NCBI RefSeq assembly: GCF_020532665.2
Contig: NZ_JAIWPG020000004.1
Span: 434,001-498,000, forward strand
DNA: 64,000 nt
Reading direction: 5' to 3'
Source of the DNA: Lelliottia sp. WAP21
GTDB taxonomy: Bacteria > Pseudomonadota > Gammaproteobacteria > Enterobacterales > Enterobacteriaceae
Below are positions 1 to 7,265 of this stretch, piece after piece. The position numbers and the translations under genes were made by a program. The notes under the pieces were generated by a model. The model searched no databases, was not told the origin of the DNA, and saw only the letters and a list, made by a program, of their open reading frames with translations. Each line of letters opens with the position of its first letter. Positions within the stretch are counted from its first letter, which is position 1.

Positions 1-207
1 GCAGGATGGTTTCTTATCCCGCTGGGCCAGCATTCGCTTTATACATTTATTTTGCATGTTTACGTTGTGCTTGCGGTCAGCCAGTTTGTCACCTTTGATT
101 TATGGCGCCAGGCCTGGCTTACAAACACGCTTGTCCATGCGGCAGCGCTGAGCATGCTCTGGCTGATGGCGAAATATAACGTTGCCGCGCGGTGGATACC
201 TAACTAA
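1..207 (+). CDS. OpgC-like membrane acyltransferase, C-terminal end (partial)
   Basis: The reading frame is open from base 1 to a TAA at 205-207 and gives the last 68 residues of a membrane protein whose start lies outside the window. The visible part has the pattern G-Q-H-S-L-Y-T-F-I-L-H-V followed by two hydrophobic stretches. This resembles the C-terminus of OpgC/acyltransferase-3 family integral membrane proteins, which transfer acyl or succinyl groups to periplasmic glucans or exopolysaccharides. The next gene starts 10 bases downstream, so the two are probably co-transcribed. The substrate cannot be told from this fragment; family assignment is moderately sure. Confidence 0.6.
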   Translation, partial: AGWFLIPLGQHSLYTFILHVYVVLAVSQFVTFDLWRQAWLTNTLVHAAALSMLWLMAKYNVAARWIPN

Positions 208-217
208 GGAAGGGCAG

Positions 218-1117
218 ATGCGTAAGCAATATCTTCTGATCTGCGCACTGTTAAGCAGTGCCACGGGGGCCTGGGCGGCGCAAACGGACGAAAAAACGCC
301 CCTGCGGGATAAGAATGATGAACCCGTCCAGGCGGGCGTGTTTACCAGCCGGTGGGGACGGCTTTTTTCCGGCAACGATAAAGTCTTTTCAGGTGCTCTC
401 AGCTTCAGTTCAGGTCTGAAAGAGCAGTGGATGACTATCCCAAACAGTGAAGACAGCGCCAACCAGAAGAAAAAAATTAATCAGACCTTAAACCTGAGCC
501 TGCAATATTCGCCTTATAGCTTCTGGTTTGCCAACATCACTTCGCGTTTGCCCGTCACTGATACCAACCGTTATACGGCCGACTATCGCTACAGCTTTGG
601 TTACGACGACTGGCACGCCAACACGTTCAGTCTGGTTTACGGCAATTATGGCGATAACCATTTCTGGACGTCGGGCAGCCGCCGCAGTACCTATTTTGAG
701 CAGGGAGCCGTTACCCTGGCGTACAAGTTTTCGTTGCCGAAGCCGGTCGAGAAGTCGCTTTTAATCAACAAAGGCGACTCGATCATTTGTCAGGTGGGAT
801 ATAGCTGGGTGCCGCGTTACTACGATTTGAGTGATAACGATATTCGCAAAAACAAAAATGTCATGCTGGGCGGGTGCGGTTATACATTCAAACAGCATTT
901 CTTTGTGCGAGCGACGGCATTTTGGTTCCCCGACAGCAGTCAACAGCAGCCGTGGAACGGCGATTACAGCTATAGCTTTGGGTACGCGGGGTACACGCCG
1001 GGTTCGTTTTCTGTGCAGTACGCCAACTACTCCGGCACGCGTTATCCTGGCCATCAAAGCGGGAGCGGGAAATTTCGTGAAGGCACGGTCAGCCTTATCT
1101 GGTTCTTACCGATTTAG
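218..1117 (+). CDS. Exported beta-rich protein of unknown function with an internal repeat
   Basis: 299 residues from the ATG at 218, chosen because AGGAAGGG lies just upstream and the N-terminus (MRKQYLL...ATGAWA-A) is a clear Sec signal peptide of about 20 residues. The frame is open slightly upstream, but that extension would bury the signal. The mature protein is rich in Tyr, Phe, Trp, Ser and Gly with alternating hydrophobicity, as in outer-membrane or periplasmic beta-barrels. A motif of the form Y-x-Y-S-F-G-Y occurs twice, near residues 119-126 and 249-256, each followed by an F-S-L/V-x-Y-x-N-Y segment. I do not recognise the family. It sits between the OpgC-like acyltransferase and a signalling cassette, so a role in surface polysaccharide modification is possible but inferred. 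Confidence 0.75.
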   Translation: MRKQYLLICALLSSATGAWAAQTDEKTPLRDKNDEPVQAGVFTSRWGRLFSGNDKVFSGALSFSSGLKEQWMTIPNSEDSANQKKKINQTLNLSLQYSPYSFWFANITSRLPVTDTNRYTADYRYSFGYDDWHANTFSLVYGNYGDNHFWTSGSRRSTYFEQGAVTLAYKFSLPKPVEKSLLINKGDSIICQVGYSWVPRYYDLSDNDIRKNKNVMLGGCGYTFKQHFFVRATAFWFPDSSQQQPWNGDYSYSFGYAGYTPGSFSVQYANYSGTRYPGHQSGSGKFREGTVSLIWFLPI

Positions 1118-1125
1118 GGGGCGTC

Positions 1126-2331
1126 ATGCCGATACAGCACGTTCTGATCGTAGAAGACTCACTGGTTTACCGTCGTCTGCTGACCCGCATGCTGGCCCAG
1201 TGGGGGTATCTGGTTAGCGAAGCGGAAAACGGCATTGCCGCATTGGCTATCCTGGAAAGCCAGCCGGTGAGCATGGTCATTAGCGACTGGGAAATGCCGG
1301 AGATGGACGGTCTTACGCTCTGCCGGGAGATTCGCGATCGTCAGTTAGACCACTATATTTATTTCATTCTGCTTACCGCTCGGGAAGACCCGAACGATCT
1401 GACGCAGGGATTTGATGCCGGTGTGGACGATTTTTTGAATAAACCCGTCGAACAGTCCGAGCTGCGGGCGCGGCTGCACGCTGGCGCACGCATTCTGTCT
1501 CTGGAGGCAACATTAGCCGCGCGTAACGCCCGTCTAAGCGAGGCGCTGCGCCAAATCGAGCAGGATCTGGAGGTGGCCGCGCGAATTCAGCAATCGGTGC
1601 TTCCTGCACACCAGCAGCGGTATGGTGACTATTTTTCCGACTGGCTTTTTTTACCCTCAGCCTGGGTGTCGGGAGATATTTTTAACGTGTTCCCGCTGGA
1701 TAATCATCTGGGTTTTTACTGTGTGGATGTATCAGGCCACGGCGTCGGTGCAGCCATGATGTCGCTCGCCGTGGCTCGTCAGTTTCTTCACGGCAGGGCG
1801 GTCGAACGTTTTTTGTTTGATGACGACGAAACGGTGGCTTCTCCGGCGGAAGTCGTGCGTATTCTTAACAGGCGGTTTTGCAGTGATGAAGCTGAAATTG
1901 TCAGTTATTTCACCATGATTTATGGCGTCATCGATCTTAACACGGGGGAAGGCAAGCTGTGCCAGGCCGGGCATCCGACGCCTTTTATCGTCTCGCCGGA
2001 GGGGCAAATCAAGAAGGTCGGTAGTGGTGGTGCGCCGGTGGGACTCCTGCCCGATCTCTCCTGGACGGACGTTCCCTTTACCCTGGCGCCAGGGGATCGC
2101 CTGTGCCTTTTTAGTGACGGAATTACTGAGTGCGAAAACCTGACCGGAGAACAGTTTGGACAGGACCGTTTGCAGAGTTGGTTACAGGATAGCATTGGGC
2201 TGACACCCGATGACCTTCTGGCGAAGTTTGGTCAGCATCTTATTGACTGGCGTAGCGGCGAGGATTCAGAAAAACACGCAATGGCTGATGATGTTTCACT
2301 CTTACTCATTGAGCATAAAGGAGAAATGTAA
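1126..2331 (+). CDS. Response regulator fused to PP2C (SpoIIE/RsbU-type) serine phosphatase
   Basis: 401 residues. An N-terminal receiver domain (about 1-120) has the acidic pair E10-D11, the phosphoacceptor D54 in the SDWEMPEMDG motif, T84 and K106. A helical linker (about 125-160) leads to a PPM/SpoIIE phosphatase domain (about 165-400) with SGD at 182-184, D-V-S-G-H-G at 201-206, F-S-D-G-I-T-E, and a C-terminal A-D-D-V metal motif. Where many SpoIIE-type phosphatases have a second Asp after GGD, this one has Asn187. In known partner-switching systems such a phosphatase dephosphorylates a STAS protein. Its stop overlaps the start of the STAS gene by one base, so the two are translationally linked. 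The sensor kinase that would phosphorylate D54 is not in the window. Confidence 0.88.
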   Translation: MPIQHVLIVEDSLVYRRLLTRMLAQWGYLVSEAENGIAALAILESQPVSMVISDWEMPEMDGLTLCREIRDRQLDHYIYFILLTAREDPNDLTQGFDAGVDDFLNKPVEQSELRARLHAGARILSLEATLAARNARLSEALRQIEQDLEVAARIQQSVLPAHQQRYGDYFSDWLFLPSAWVSGDIFNVFPLDNHLGFYCVDVSGHGVGAAMMSLAVARQFLHGRAVERFLFDDDETVASPAEVVRILNRRFCSDEAEIVSYFTMIYGVIDLNTGEGKLCQAGHPTPFIVSPEGQIKKVGSGGAPVGLLPDLSWTDVPFTLAPGDRLCLFSDGITECENLTGEQFGQDRLQSWLQDSIGLTPDDLLAKFGQHLIDWRSGEDSEKHAMADDVSLLLIEHKGEM

Positions 2332-2669
2332 TGAATATAGCAACTGAGCGACAGCCGCTTGTCAACATTCTTACCCCTGCCGTACGCAGGCTGGATGCAT
2401 CGGTGGCAGCGGCATTCAAAGAGGCGGTGACGCGGGAGATAGGTGAAGATAAAAAAGCGCTTATTATCGATTTCAGCAAGATTGATTTTATCGACAGTAG
2501 CGGTCTGGGCACGCTGGTTTCCCTGATGAAAATGATGAACGGTAAAGGTGAAATGACTCTCTGTGCGCTAAATCCCAGTATTAAAAACATGTTTGCGCTG
2601 ACCCGTATGGATCGCATTTTCCGCATTAGCCCGGATCGCGATACGGCGCTGACTCAGTTAAATAAGTGA
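2331..2669 (+). CDS. STAS-domain anti-anti-sigma factor (anti-sigma antagonist)
   Basis: 112 residues, almost entirely one STAS domain. The signature IDFIDSSGLG at 51-60 contains the serine (S56/S57) that is the phosphorylation site in SpoIIAA/RsbV-type proteins. In that family the unphosphorylated form binds a GHKL kinase/anti-sigma protein and frees its partner; phosphorylation by the kinase reverses this. The gene overlaps the phosphatase gene by one base and is followed within 8 bases by a GHKL ATPase gene, the expected kinase. Cytoplasmic; no membrane segment. The target of the switch (sigma factor, enzyme or other protein) is not identifiable from this window. Confidence 0.88.
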   Translation: MNIATERQPLVNILTPAVRRLDASVAAAFKEAVTREIGEDKKALIIDFSKIDFIDSSGLGTLVSLMKMMNGKGEMTLCALNPSIKNMFALTRMDRIFRISPDRDTALTQLNK

Positions 2670-2676
2670 TGCGACA

Positions 2677-3096
2677 GTGTCCAGCGAGATCGTCTTACCT
2701 GCCGCGCTAACGTCGCTCACCCCTCTGGCGGAGTGGCTGGCGCAAAAGCTGGCCCCGTTACCCGTGACTGATGAATGGCGTTTTTCACTCGATCTGGCCG
2801 CGTGCGAGACGGCAACAAACATTATTCGTCATGCTTTGCATGAGGATGCGGGTCGGCGTTTCGTTGTGGCGTTCAGTGCCACGGGCCGGGGCGTGACGTT
2901 GTGCTTTACCGATGAAGGCGACCCCTTTCCTGCTGCACGCCTCAAGGCAGCCCGTACCGAGTGCTTTACCGACACGGACCCCTTAATGGAAAACGGCAGA
3001 GGCTTGAAACTCATCTTAATGTATGCAGACGTTTTTAAGGTTGAAAACGGCGCAGGCAAGAATGTCACTACGCTTGAAAAATGGTTCTCAACGTAG
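2677..3096 (+). CDS. GHKL ATPase, anti-sigma-type serine kinase (RsbW/SpoIIAB-like)
   Basis: 139 residues from a GTG at 2677. An ATG at 2669, overlapping the upstream stop, is in a different frame, and no other in-frame start is close. Conserved blocks of the histidine-kinase-like ATPase fold are visible: N-box CETATNIIRHAL at about 48-59, G1-like FTDEGDPFP at about 91-99, and G2-like ENGRGLKL. There is no dimerisation/His domain, as expected for the RsbW/SpoIIAB group, which phosphorylates a STAS partner on Ser. It is the last gene of a three-gene phosphatase-STAS-kinase cassette. The function follows from family and context; no dedicated sigma factor gene is adjacent. Confidence 0.82.
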   Translation: MSSEIVLPAALTSLTPLAEWLAQKLAPLPVTDEWRFSLDLAACETATNIIRHALHEDAGRRFVVAFSATGRGVTLCFTDEGDPFPAARLKAARTECFTDTDPLMENGRGLKLILMYADVFKVENGAGKNVTTLEKWFST

Positions 3097-3133
3097 CGCG
3101 TATCAGGCGTAAAGGCCAAACTGAAGGCGCCGG

Positions 3134-3718
3134 TCAGTCCGATGTTTTCCCAAGAAGCGCAGATTTTGCTGCAGCGAGAAGACGTGCGGAAAGTTCGTCT
3201 CCGCGCGTGGCTCTTGCCAGCATCAACGCCCCCACCATCATTGAAAATTGAGCAAGGTATTCATCTTTTACAGGCGCATCGTCGGGGCCGTTCTTTAGGG
3301 ACCTGAACTGTTCTGTCATATTTTTAAGGCCCGCAAGGAAGGCTTGCGAGACCGCGGTATCCTCGCCTTTACGCTGGACATCGGTGACAAGTGCCGCCAC
3401 GGCACACCCGCTGGCGGGGCAGTCCCGATGAGGCGGTGAGAGATAGTAGTCCACCAGCTGTGAAAAAGATTTGATACCGCGTTCGTCCAGGGAGGCATGG
3501 CTGTCTTCGAATGCCTTTTCACAGGCGATCGCTTCCAGTTCCTCTTTTGATGAGAAATGCCCGTAGAATCCGCCGTGAGTCAGTCCGGCGGCAGACATAA
3601 TGTCCTTAAGACTCACACCGTCGAGGCCCCTGTCTCTGAATAGCTGAGATGAGGTGGCAATAATACTGTTACGGTTAAGCTCACTTTGCTCTCTGGACAC
3701 TCGCCCGGTTCTGGCCAT
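3134..3718 (-). CDS. TetR-family transcriptional regulator
   Basis: 194 residues from the ATG at 3718, which has GGGAG just upstream; an upstream in-frame ATG at 3748 lacks a comparable site. The N-terminal helix-turn-helix spans about residues 10-60, with the typical segment VSLKDIMSAAGLTHGGFYGHF followed by SSKEEL. The remaining two thirds form the ligand-binding, dimerising half, containing a C-P-A-S-G-C stretch seen in one TetR C-terminal subfamily. It is divergent from a short-chain dehydrogenase gene with 246 bases between them, the usual layout for a repressor controlling its neighbour and itself. The inducer is unknown; regulation of the SDR is inferred. Confidence 0.9.
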   Translation of the reverse strand: MARTGRVSREQSELNRNSIIATSSQLFRDRGLDGVSLKDIMSAAGLTHGGFYGHFSSKEELEAIACEKAFEDSHASLDERGIKSFSQLVDYYLSPPHRDCPASGCAVAALVTDVQRKGEDTAVSQAFLAGLKNMTEQFRSLKNGPDDAPVKDEYLAQFSMMVGALMLARATRGDELSARLLAAAKSALLGKTSD

Positions 3719-3882
3719 TTTTACTCCCGTGACTTTTGAAGAGGGCACTCACTTTGCCCCTGACAAATACACCGCCTGCTCAGGCGCGTGGTGTGGCGAT
3801 CTTACCATAGTTAGCTCCGGCACCCTGGTATCCACTAAAACAGGTGCGTTATGGGGGCGCTTCTTTTCTTGCTCTTCATTAT

Positions 3883-3923
3883 AAATGATGATTGACATTT
3901 AATATAGATGTCATCCATCATTT
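3883..3923. promoter_or_regulatory. 41-bp near-palindrome, candidate TetR operator
   Basis: The arms AAATGATG ... CATCATTT and the inner arms TGACAT ... ATGTCA are symmetric about one centre, so a 41-base stretch is an imperfect palindrome. It lies between the divergent tetR and SDR genes, 42 bases before the SDR start. A TTGACA hexamer at 3892-3897 lies inside it, and a TATAAT-like hexamer for the tetR side lies at its edge (3878-3883, minus strand). A TetR dimer, or two dimers, bound here would block both promoters. The operator role is inferred. Confidence 0.6.
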
Positions 3924-3964
3924 AAAAAGGCAAGCAAGACGACTCATTTACCGGAGAGACATCA

Positions 3965-4759
3965 ATGACTGAGAAAACACAGACCGTACTGATTACTGGC
4001 GCATCGACAGGCCTGGGTGCAGTGTATGCAGACCGCTTTGCCCGTCGTGGGCATCCCCTGGTGCTGGTTGCCCGGGACGCAACGCGGATGGAGGCCCTGG
4101 CCACACGGCTGCGGGCGGAATATGGTGTTGACGTTGAGGTGTTGCCAGCCGACCTGACGCAGGAGAAGGATCTGGCTGCCGTGGCAGAACGTCTCGAAAC
4201 CGATGCCCGCATCACGATTCTGGTTAATAACGCCGGGATGAGCTTGCCAGGGACATTTACCACACAGACCCCTGCGGAAATGGACCGTTTGTTCGCGGTT
4301 AACCTCTCCGCCGTTGTCCGTCTTGCGCGCGCCGTGGCACCACGCATGGCGAATGCCGGAAAAGGCTCGATTATCAATGTCAGCTCCGTGGTGGGACTGG
4401 CGCCGGAATTCGGGATGACGCTTTACGGCGCGACGAAGGCATTTGTCCTTTTTCTGTCTCAGGGGTTGAGCGTTGAACTGGGACCACAGGGGGTGTATGT
4501 CCAGGCCGTATTACCTGCGGCGACCCGCACTGAAATCTGGGCACGATCCGGCAAGGATGTTAATACCATGAGCGGCGTCATGGATGCGGATGAGCTGGTG
4601 GACGCAGCGCTTGTCGGATTCGATCGCCAGGAAGCGGTAACCATCCCACCTTTGCATGACGAGTCAATGTGGGCCCAACATCAACAGACTCGCCAGGCCA
4701 TGCTGCCAGAATTTGCCCAGGAACATGCCGCGCCACGTTACATAACGTTGAATCAATAA
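3965..4759 (+). CDS. Short-chain dehydrogenase/reductase (SDR) family oxidoreductase
   Basis: 264 residues, classical SDR length. The Rossmann cofactor motif TGASTGLG is at 11-18, NNAG at 88-91, catalytic Ser141 in NVSS, and the Y-x-x-x-K pair at Y154/K158. Arg residues after the second beta strand (ARD, about 36-38) suggest NADP(H) preference. The substrate is unknown. It is divergent from the TetR regulator and probably induced by that regulator's ligand. A GGAGA ribosome-binding site lies 7-11 bases before the ATG. The pair appears to be a mobile or accessory insertion next to cyaR, since E. coli K-12 has no such genes here. Confidence 0.88.
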   Translation: MTEKTQTVLITGASTGLGAVYADRFARRGHPLVLVARDATRMEALATRLRAEYGVDVEVLPADLTQEKDLAAVAERLETDARITILVNNAGMSLPGTFTTQTPAEMDRLFAVNLSAVVRLARAVAPRMANAGKGSIINVSSVVGLAPEFGMTLYGATKAFVLFLSQGLSVELGPQGVYVQAVLPAATRTEIWARSGKDVNTMSGVMDADELVDAALVGFDRQEAVTIPPLHDESMWAQHQQTRQAMLPEFAQEHAAPRYITLNQ

Positions 4760-4847
4760 CCGACCTGTCAGAGAGGTGCGCCTGCTGTCCTGGCTCGCCA
4801 AAGGGCATGCAAAAGGTTAGGTCGTCTTACAGGCTGTTAAATAAAGA

Positions 4848-4934
4848 AAAAAAATAAGCCTGCGTAAGGGAGATTACGCAGGCTAAGGAGGTGGTTCCTG
4901 GTACAGCTAGCATTTATGGGTTATGTTTTTCAGC
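4848..4934 (-). ncRNA. cyaR: CyaR (RyeE) Hfq-binding small RNA
   Basis: Read on the minus strand from 4934, the sequence begins GCTGAAAAACATAACCC, contains the C-rich seed ACCACCTCCTTA, and ends in a perfect 11-bp hairpin (4857-4867 with 4874-4884, loop TCTCCC) followed by eight T's. This matches the CyaR sRNA as I recall it from E. coli, and it is in the same place, next to trhP (yegQ). CyaR is made under CRP-cAMP control and represses translation of ompX, luxS, nadE and other targets by pairing at ribosome-binding sites. The seed region is fully kept. Length is about 87 nt, the usual size. Confidence 0.93.
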
Positions 4935-4941
4935 GCTGAGG

Positions 4942-4947
4942 ATAATA
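4942..4947 (-). promoter_or_regulatory. cyaR promoter -10 element
   Basis: Minus-strand TATTAT, 7 bases before the predicted CyaR start at 4934. Together with the CRP-type site further upstream it gives the layout of a class II CRP-activated promoter. No strong -35 hexamer is seen, which fits activator dependence. Confidence 0.65.
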
Positions 4948-4968
4948 CCCTTATCGAACGAAACGGTA

Positions 4969-4984
4969 TGTGATCCGATTCTAA
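4969..4984 (-). promoter_or_regulatory. CRP-binding site of cyaR
   Basis: On the minus strand TTAGA-N6-TCACA, that is one perfect and one poorer half of the TGTGA-N6-TCACA consensus. The centre lies about 42 bases upstream of the predicted cyaR start, the standard class II activator position. CRP activation of cyaR is established in E. coli and Salmonella; this site is the sequence counterpart. Confidence 0.7.
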
Positions 4985-5018
4985 GAATCTTCCGCTGGTA
5001 AAAAATAACCCTGCTTAA

Positions 5019-6380
5019 CTATTTATTGTGCGGGTTACGGGTACTTTCCCCTTCGAAATTGCGCATCAGCAGCGCAAACTTCAGTTCCACCTCTTCCGGG
5101 ACCGGCAACCACACCACGTGACCATCACCCGGTGCCACGGTGATAGCTTCACCTTTGCCGTTTTCCAGATGCTCCAGACGGAAGTTCATATTGCCCTGCG
5201 GGGTCATCAGCTCAAGACTGTCGCCGAGCGTGAATTTGTTTTTTACCGCCACGGCAGCCAGTGCGCCTTTGCGTTCACCGGTGAAATCACCGACAAACTG
5301 CTGACGTTCTGAGACGGAATAGCCGTGCTCGTAGTTCTGGTAATCGTCGTGCGTATGACGACGCAGGAACCCTTCGGTATACCCGCGATGCGCCAGGCCT
5401 TCCAGCGTCTCCAGCAGGCTGGTGTCGAACGGCTTGCCCGCGGCGGCATCGTCGATCGCTTTACGGTAGACCTGCGCGGTACGTGCACAGTAGTAATAAG
5501 ATTTGGTGCGGCCTTCAATTTTCAGGGAATGCACGCCCATCTGAGTCAGACGCTCAACGTGCGCAATGGCCCGCAGGTCTTTTGAGTTCATAATGTAGGT
5601 GCCGTGCTCGTCTTCAAAGGCGGTCATGTACTCACCCGGACGTTTGGCTTCTTCAATCATAAACACGCTGTCGGTAGGTGCGCCAACGCCCAGGGTTGGT
5701 TCGACGTTTTGCACCGGAATCGGCTCGTATTTATGAACGATATTGCCGATATCATCTTCTTTGCCTTCCTGGACGTTATATTCCCAGCGGCAGGCGTTAG
5801 TGCAGGTGCCCTGATTAGGGTCGCGTTTGTTGATGTAGCCAGAAAGCAGACAGCGGCCGGAGTACGCCATGCACAGCGCACCGTGAACGAAAATCTCAAT
5901 TTCCATGTCCGGTACCTGGGTACGAATCTCTTCGATCTCTTCAAGCGAGAGTTCACGCGACAGAATCACACGGGTCAGGCCCATCTGCTTCCAGAATTTT
6001 ACCGTCGCCCAGTTCACGGCGTTCGCCTGAACGGACAGATGAATATCCATTTCAGGGAAATTCTCCCGAACCAGCATGATCAACCCCGGGTCTGACATAA
6101 TCAGCGCATCCGGACCCATCTCCACCACCGGCTTCAAATCGCGAATAAACGTTTTCAGCTTGGCGTTATGCGGCGCGATATTCACCACCACGTAGAATTT
6201 TTTCCCCAGCGCATGGGCTTCGTTGATGCCCAACTGGAGATTTTCGTGGTTGAATTCGTTGTTGCGCACGCGCAGCGAGTAACGCGGTTGGCCCGCATAA
6301 ACCGCATCGGCACCATAGGCGAAAGCGTAACGCATATTTTGCAGCGTTCCCGCCGGGGAAAGGAGTTCAGGTTTAAACAT
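5019..6380 (-). CDS. trhP: tRNA hydroxylation protein TrhP (peptidase U32 family, YegQ)
   Basis: 453 residues, the same length as E. coli YegQ/TrhP. It begins MFKPELLSPAGTLQNMRYA and has the U32 family signature around EIFVHGALCMAYSGRCLLSGY, with nearby Cys residues (also in QGTCTNACRWEY) proposed to bind an Fe-S cluster. In E. coli TrhP is needed, with prephenate, for the O2-independent hydroxylation of uridine 34 to ho5U in tRNAs. It is transcribed separately between baeR and cyaR. Assignment is firm; the biochemical role rests on the E. coli homologue. Confidence 0.95.
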   Translation of the reverse strand: MFKPELLSPAGTLQNMRYAFAYGADAVYAGQPRYSLRVRNNEFNHENLQLGINEAHALGKKFYVVVNIAPHNAKLKTFIRDLKPVVEMGPDALIMSDPGLIMLVRENFPEMDIHLSVQANAVNWATVKFWKQMGLTRVILSRELSLEEIEEIRTQVPDMEIEIFVHGALCMAYSGRCLLSGYINKRDPNQGTCTNACRWEYNVQEGKEDDIGNIVHKYEPIPVQNVEPTLGVGAPTDSVFMIEEAKRPGEYMTAFEDEHGTYIMNSKDLRAIAHVERLTQMGVHSLKIEGRTKSYYYCARTAQVYRKAIDDAAAGKPFDTSLLETLEGLAHRGYTEGFLRRHTHDDYQNYEHGYSVSERQQFVGDFTGERKGALAAVAVKNKFTLGDSLELMTPQGNMNFRLEHLENGKGEAITVAPGDGHVVWLPVPEEVELKFALLMRNFEGESTRNPHNK

Positions 6381-6501
6381 GTGTGTTCTCGTTCTGATGA
6401 CAGGTCAGATCCGCTTGCACCGGGTGAAGCGGGTAAGGGGAGATCCCCTACTTTAAGGGCGGGCATTGTAGCGCTGCGGGAAGGGGAGGTAAAGTGATTG
6501 T

Positions 6502-6528
6502 GCCGGGTGGTCGTTCGCCTGACCCGGC
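6502..6528 (-). terminator. Possible terminator/hairpin after baeR
   Basis: GCCGGGT (6502-6508) pairs with ACCCGGC (6522-6528) just beyond the baeR stop. There is no clear T-run on the minus strand, so this may be an mRNA 3'-end hairpin rather than an efficient intrinsic terminator. Confidence 0.4.
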
Positions 6529-6542
6529 CTCATCAACAGGCT

Positions 6543-7265
6543 TCAGACAATGCGGCAGGCATCCGCTTCCCAGCGATACCCCACGCCGTAGACCGCACGG
6601 ATAAACGACTGGTCGGCGTCCAGCGCTTCCAGCTTACGGCGCAGGTTTTTGATATGGCTGTCGATGGTGCGGTCGGTCACGACGCGATAATCATCATAAA
6701 GATGATTGAGCAGTTGTTCGCGGGAGAACACTTTCCCCGGTTCGTGGGAGAGGGTTTTCAACAGGCGAAACTCGGCGGGCGTCAGATCCAACAGCTTGCT
6801 GCGCCAGCTGGCCTGAAAGCGGCTCTCATCCACCACCAGCGGGCTGTTAGCGTCCAGAGTTTGCAGCTCACGCTGGGGTTTGCAGCGGCGCAGGATCGTT
6901 TTTACGCGGGCCACAACTTCGCGTGGGCTGTAGGGTTTACAGATGTAATCATCCGCGCCGATTTCCAGGCCCAGAAGACGATCAATCTCTTCGATTTTGG
7001 CGGTGACCATCACAATGGGCACGTCGGAAAAACGGCGAATTTCCCGGCACAGCGTCAGACCGTCGGTGCCGGGCAGCATCAAATCCAGCAGTATCAGGTC
7101 CGGCGGGGTCTGGTGCACAAAAGGCAGGACATGATCGCCGTGGCTGATCAGCGAGGGGGCATAGCTCGCCGCACGCAAATAGTCGATTAATAACTGCCCA
7201 AGCTTAGGCTCATCCTCCACGATAAGAATGCGTGGCGTGTTTTCGTCAATGGGTAACTCAGTCAT
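6543..7265 (-). CDS. baeR: Response regulator BaeR
   Basis: 240 residues from the ATG at 7265; the frame is open further upstream, but [19 protein letters not shown] is the conserved family start. OmpR/PhoB class: a receiver domain (about 12-125) with D61 as phosphoacceptor, T88 and K110, and a winged-helix DNA-binding domain (about 140-235). BaeR, phosphorylated by BaeS under envelope stress (indole, flavonoids, metals, misfolded pilins), activates mdtABCD, acrD and spy. The start overlaps the baeS stop by four bases (ATGA), so it is the last gene of the mdtABCD-baeSR operon. Confidence 0.97.
   Translation of the reverse strand: MTELPIDENTPRILIVEDEPKLGQLLIDYLRAASYAPSLISHGDHVLPFVHQTPPDLILLDLMLPGTDGLTLCREIRRFSDVPIVMVTAKIEEIDRLLGLEIGADDYICKPYSPREVVARVKTILRRCKPQRELQTLDANSPLVVDESRFQASWRSKLLDLTPAEFRLLKTLSHEPGKVFSREQLLNHLYDDYRVVTDRTIDSHIKNLRRKLEALDADQSFIRAVYGVGYRWEADACRIV

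Noticed and set aside
4955-5018. CyaR hairpin as terminator for the SDR gene on the plus strand
   Set aside because: On the plus strand the hairpin is followed by AAGGAGG, not a T-run, so it can only end minus-strand transcription.
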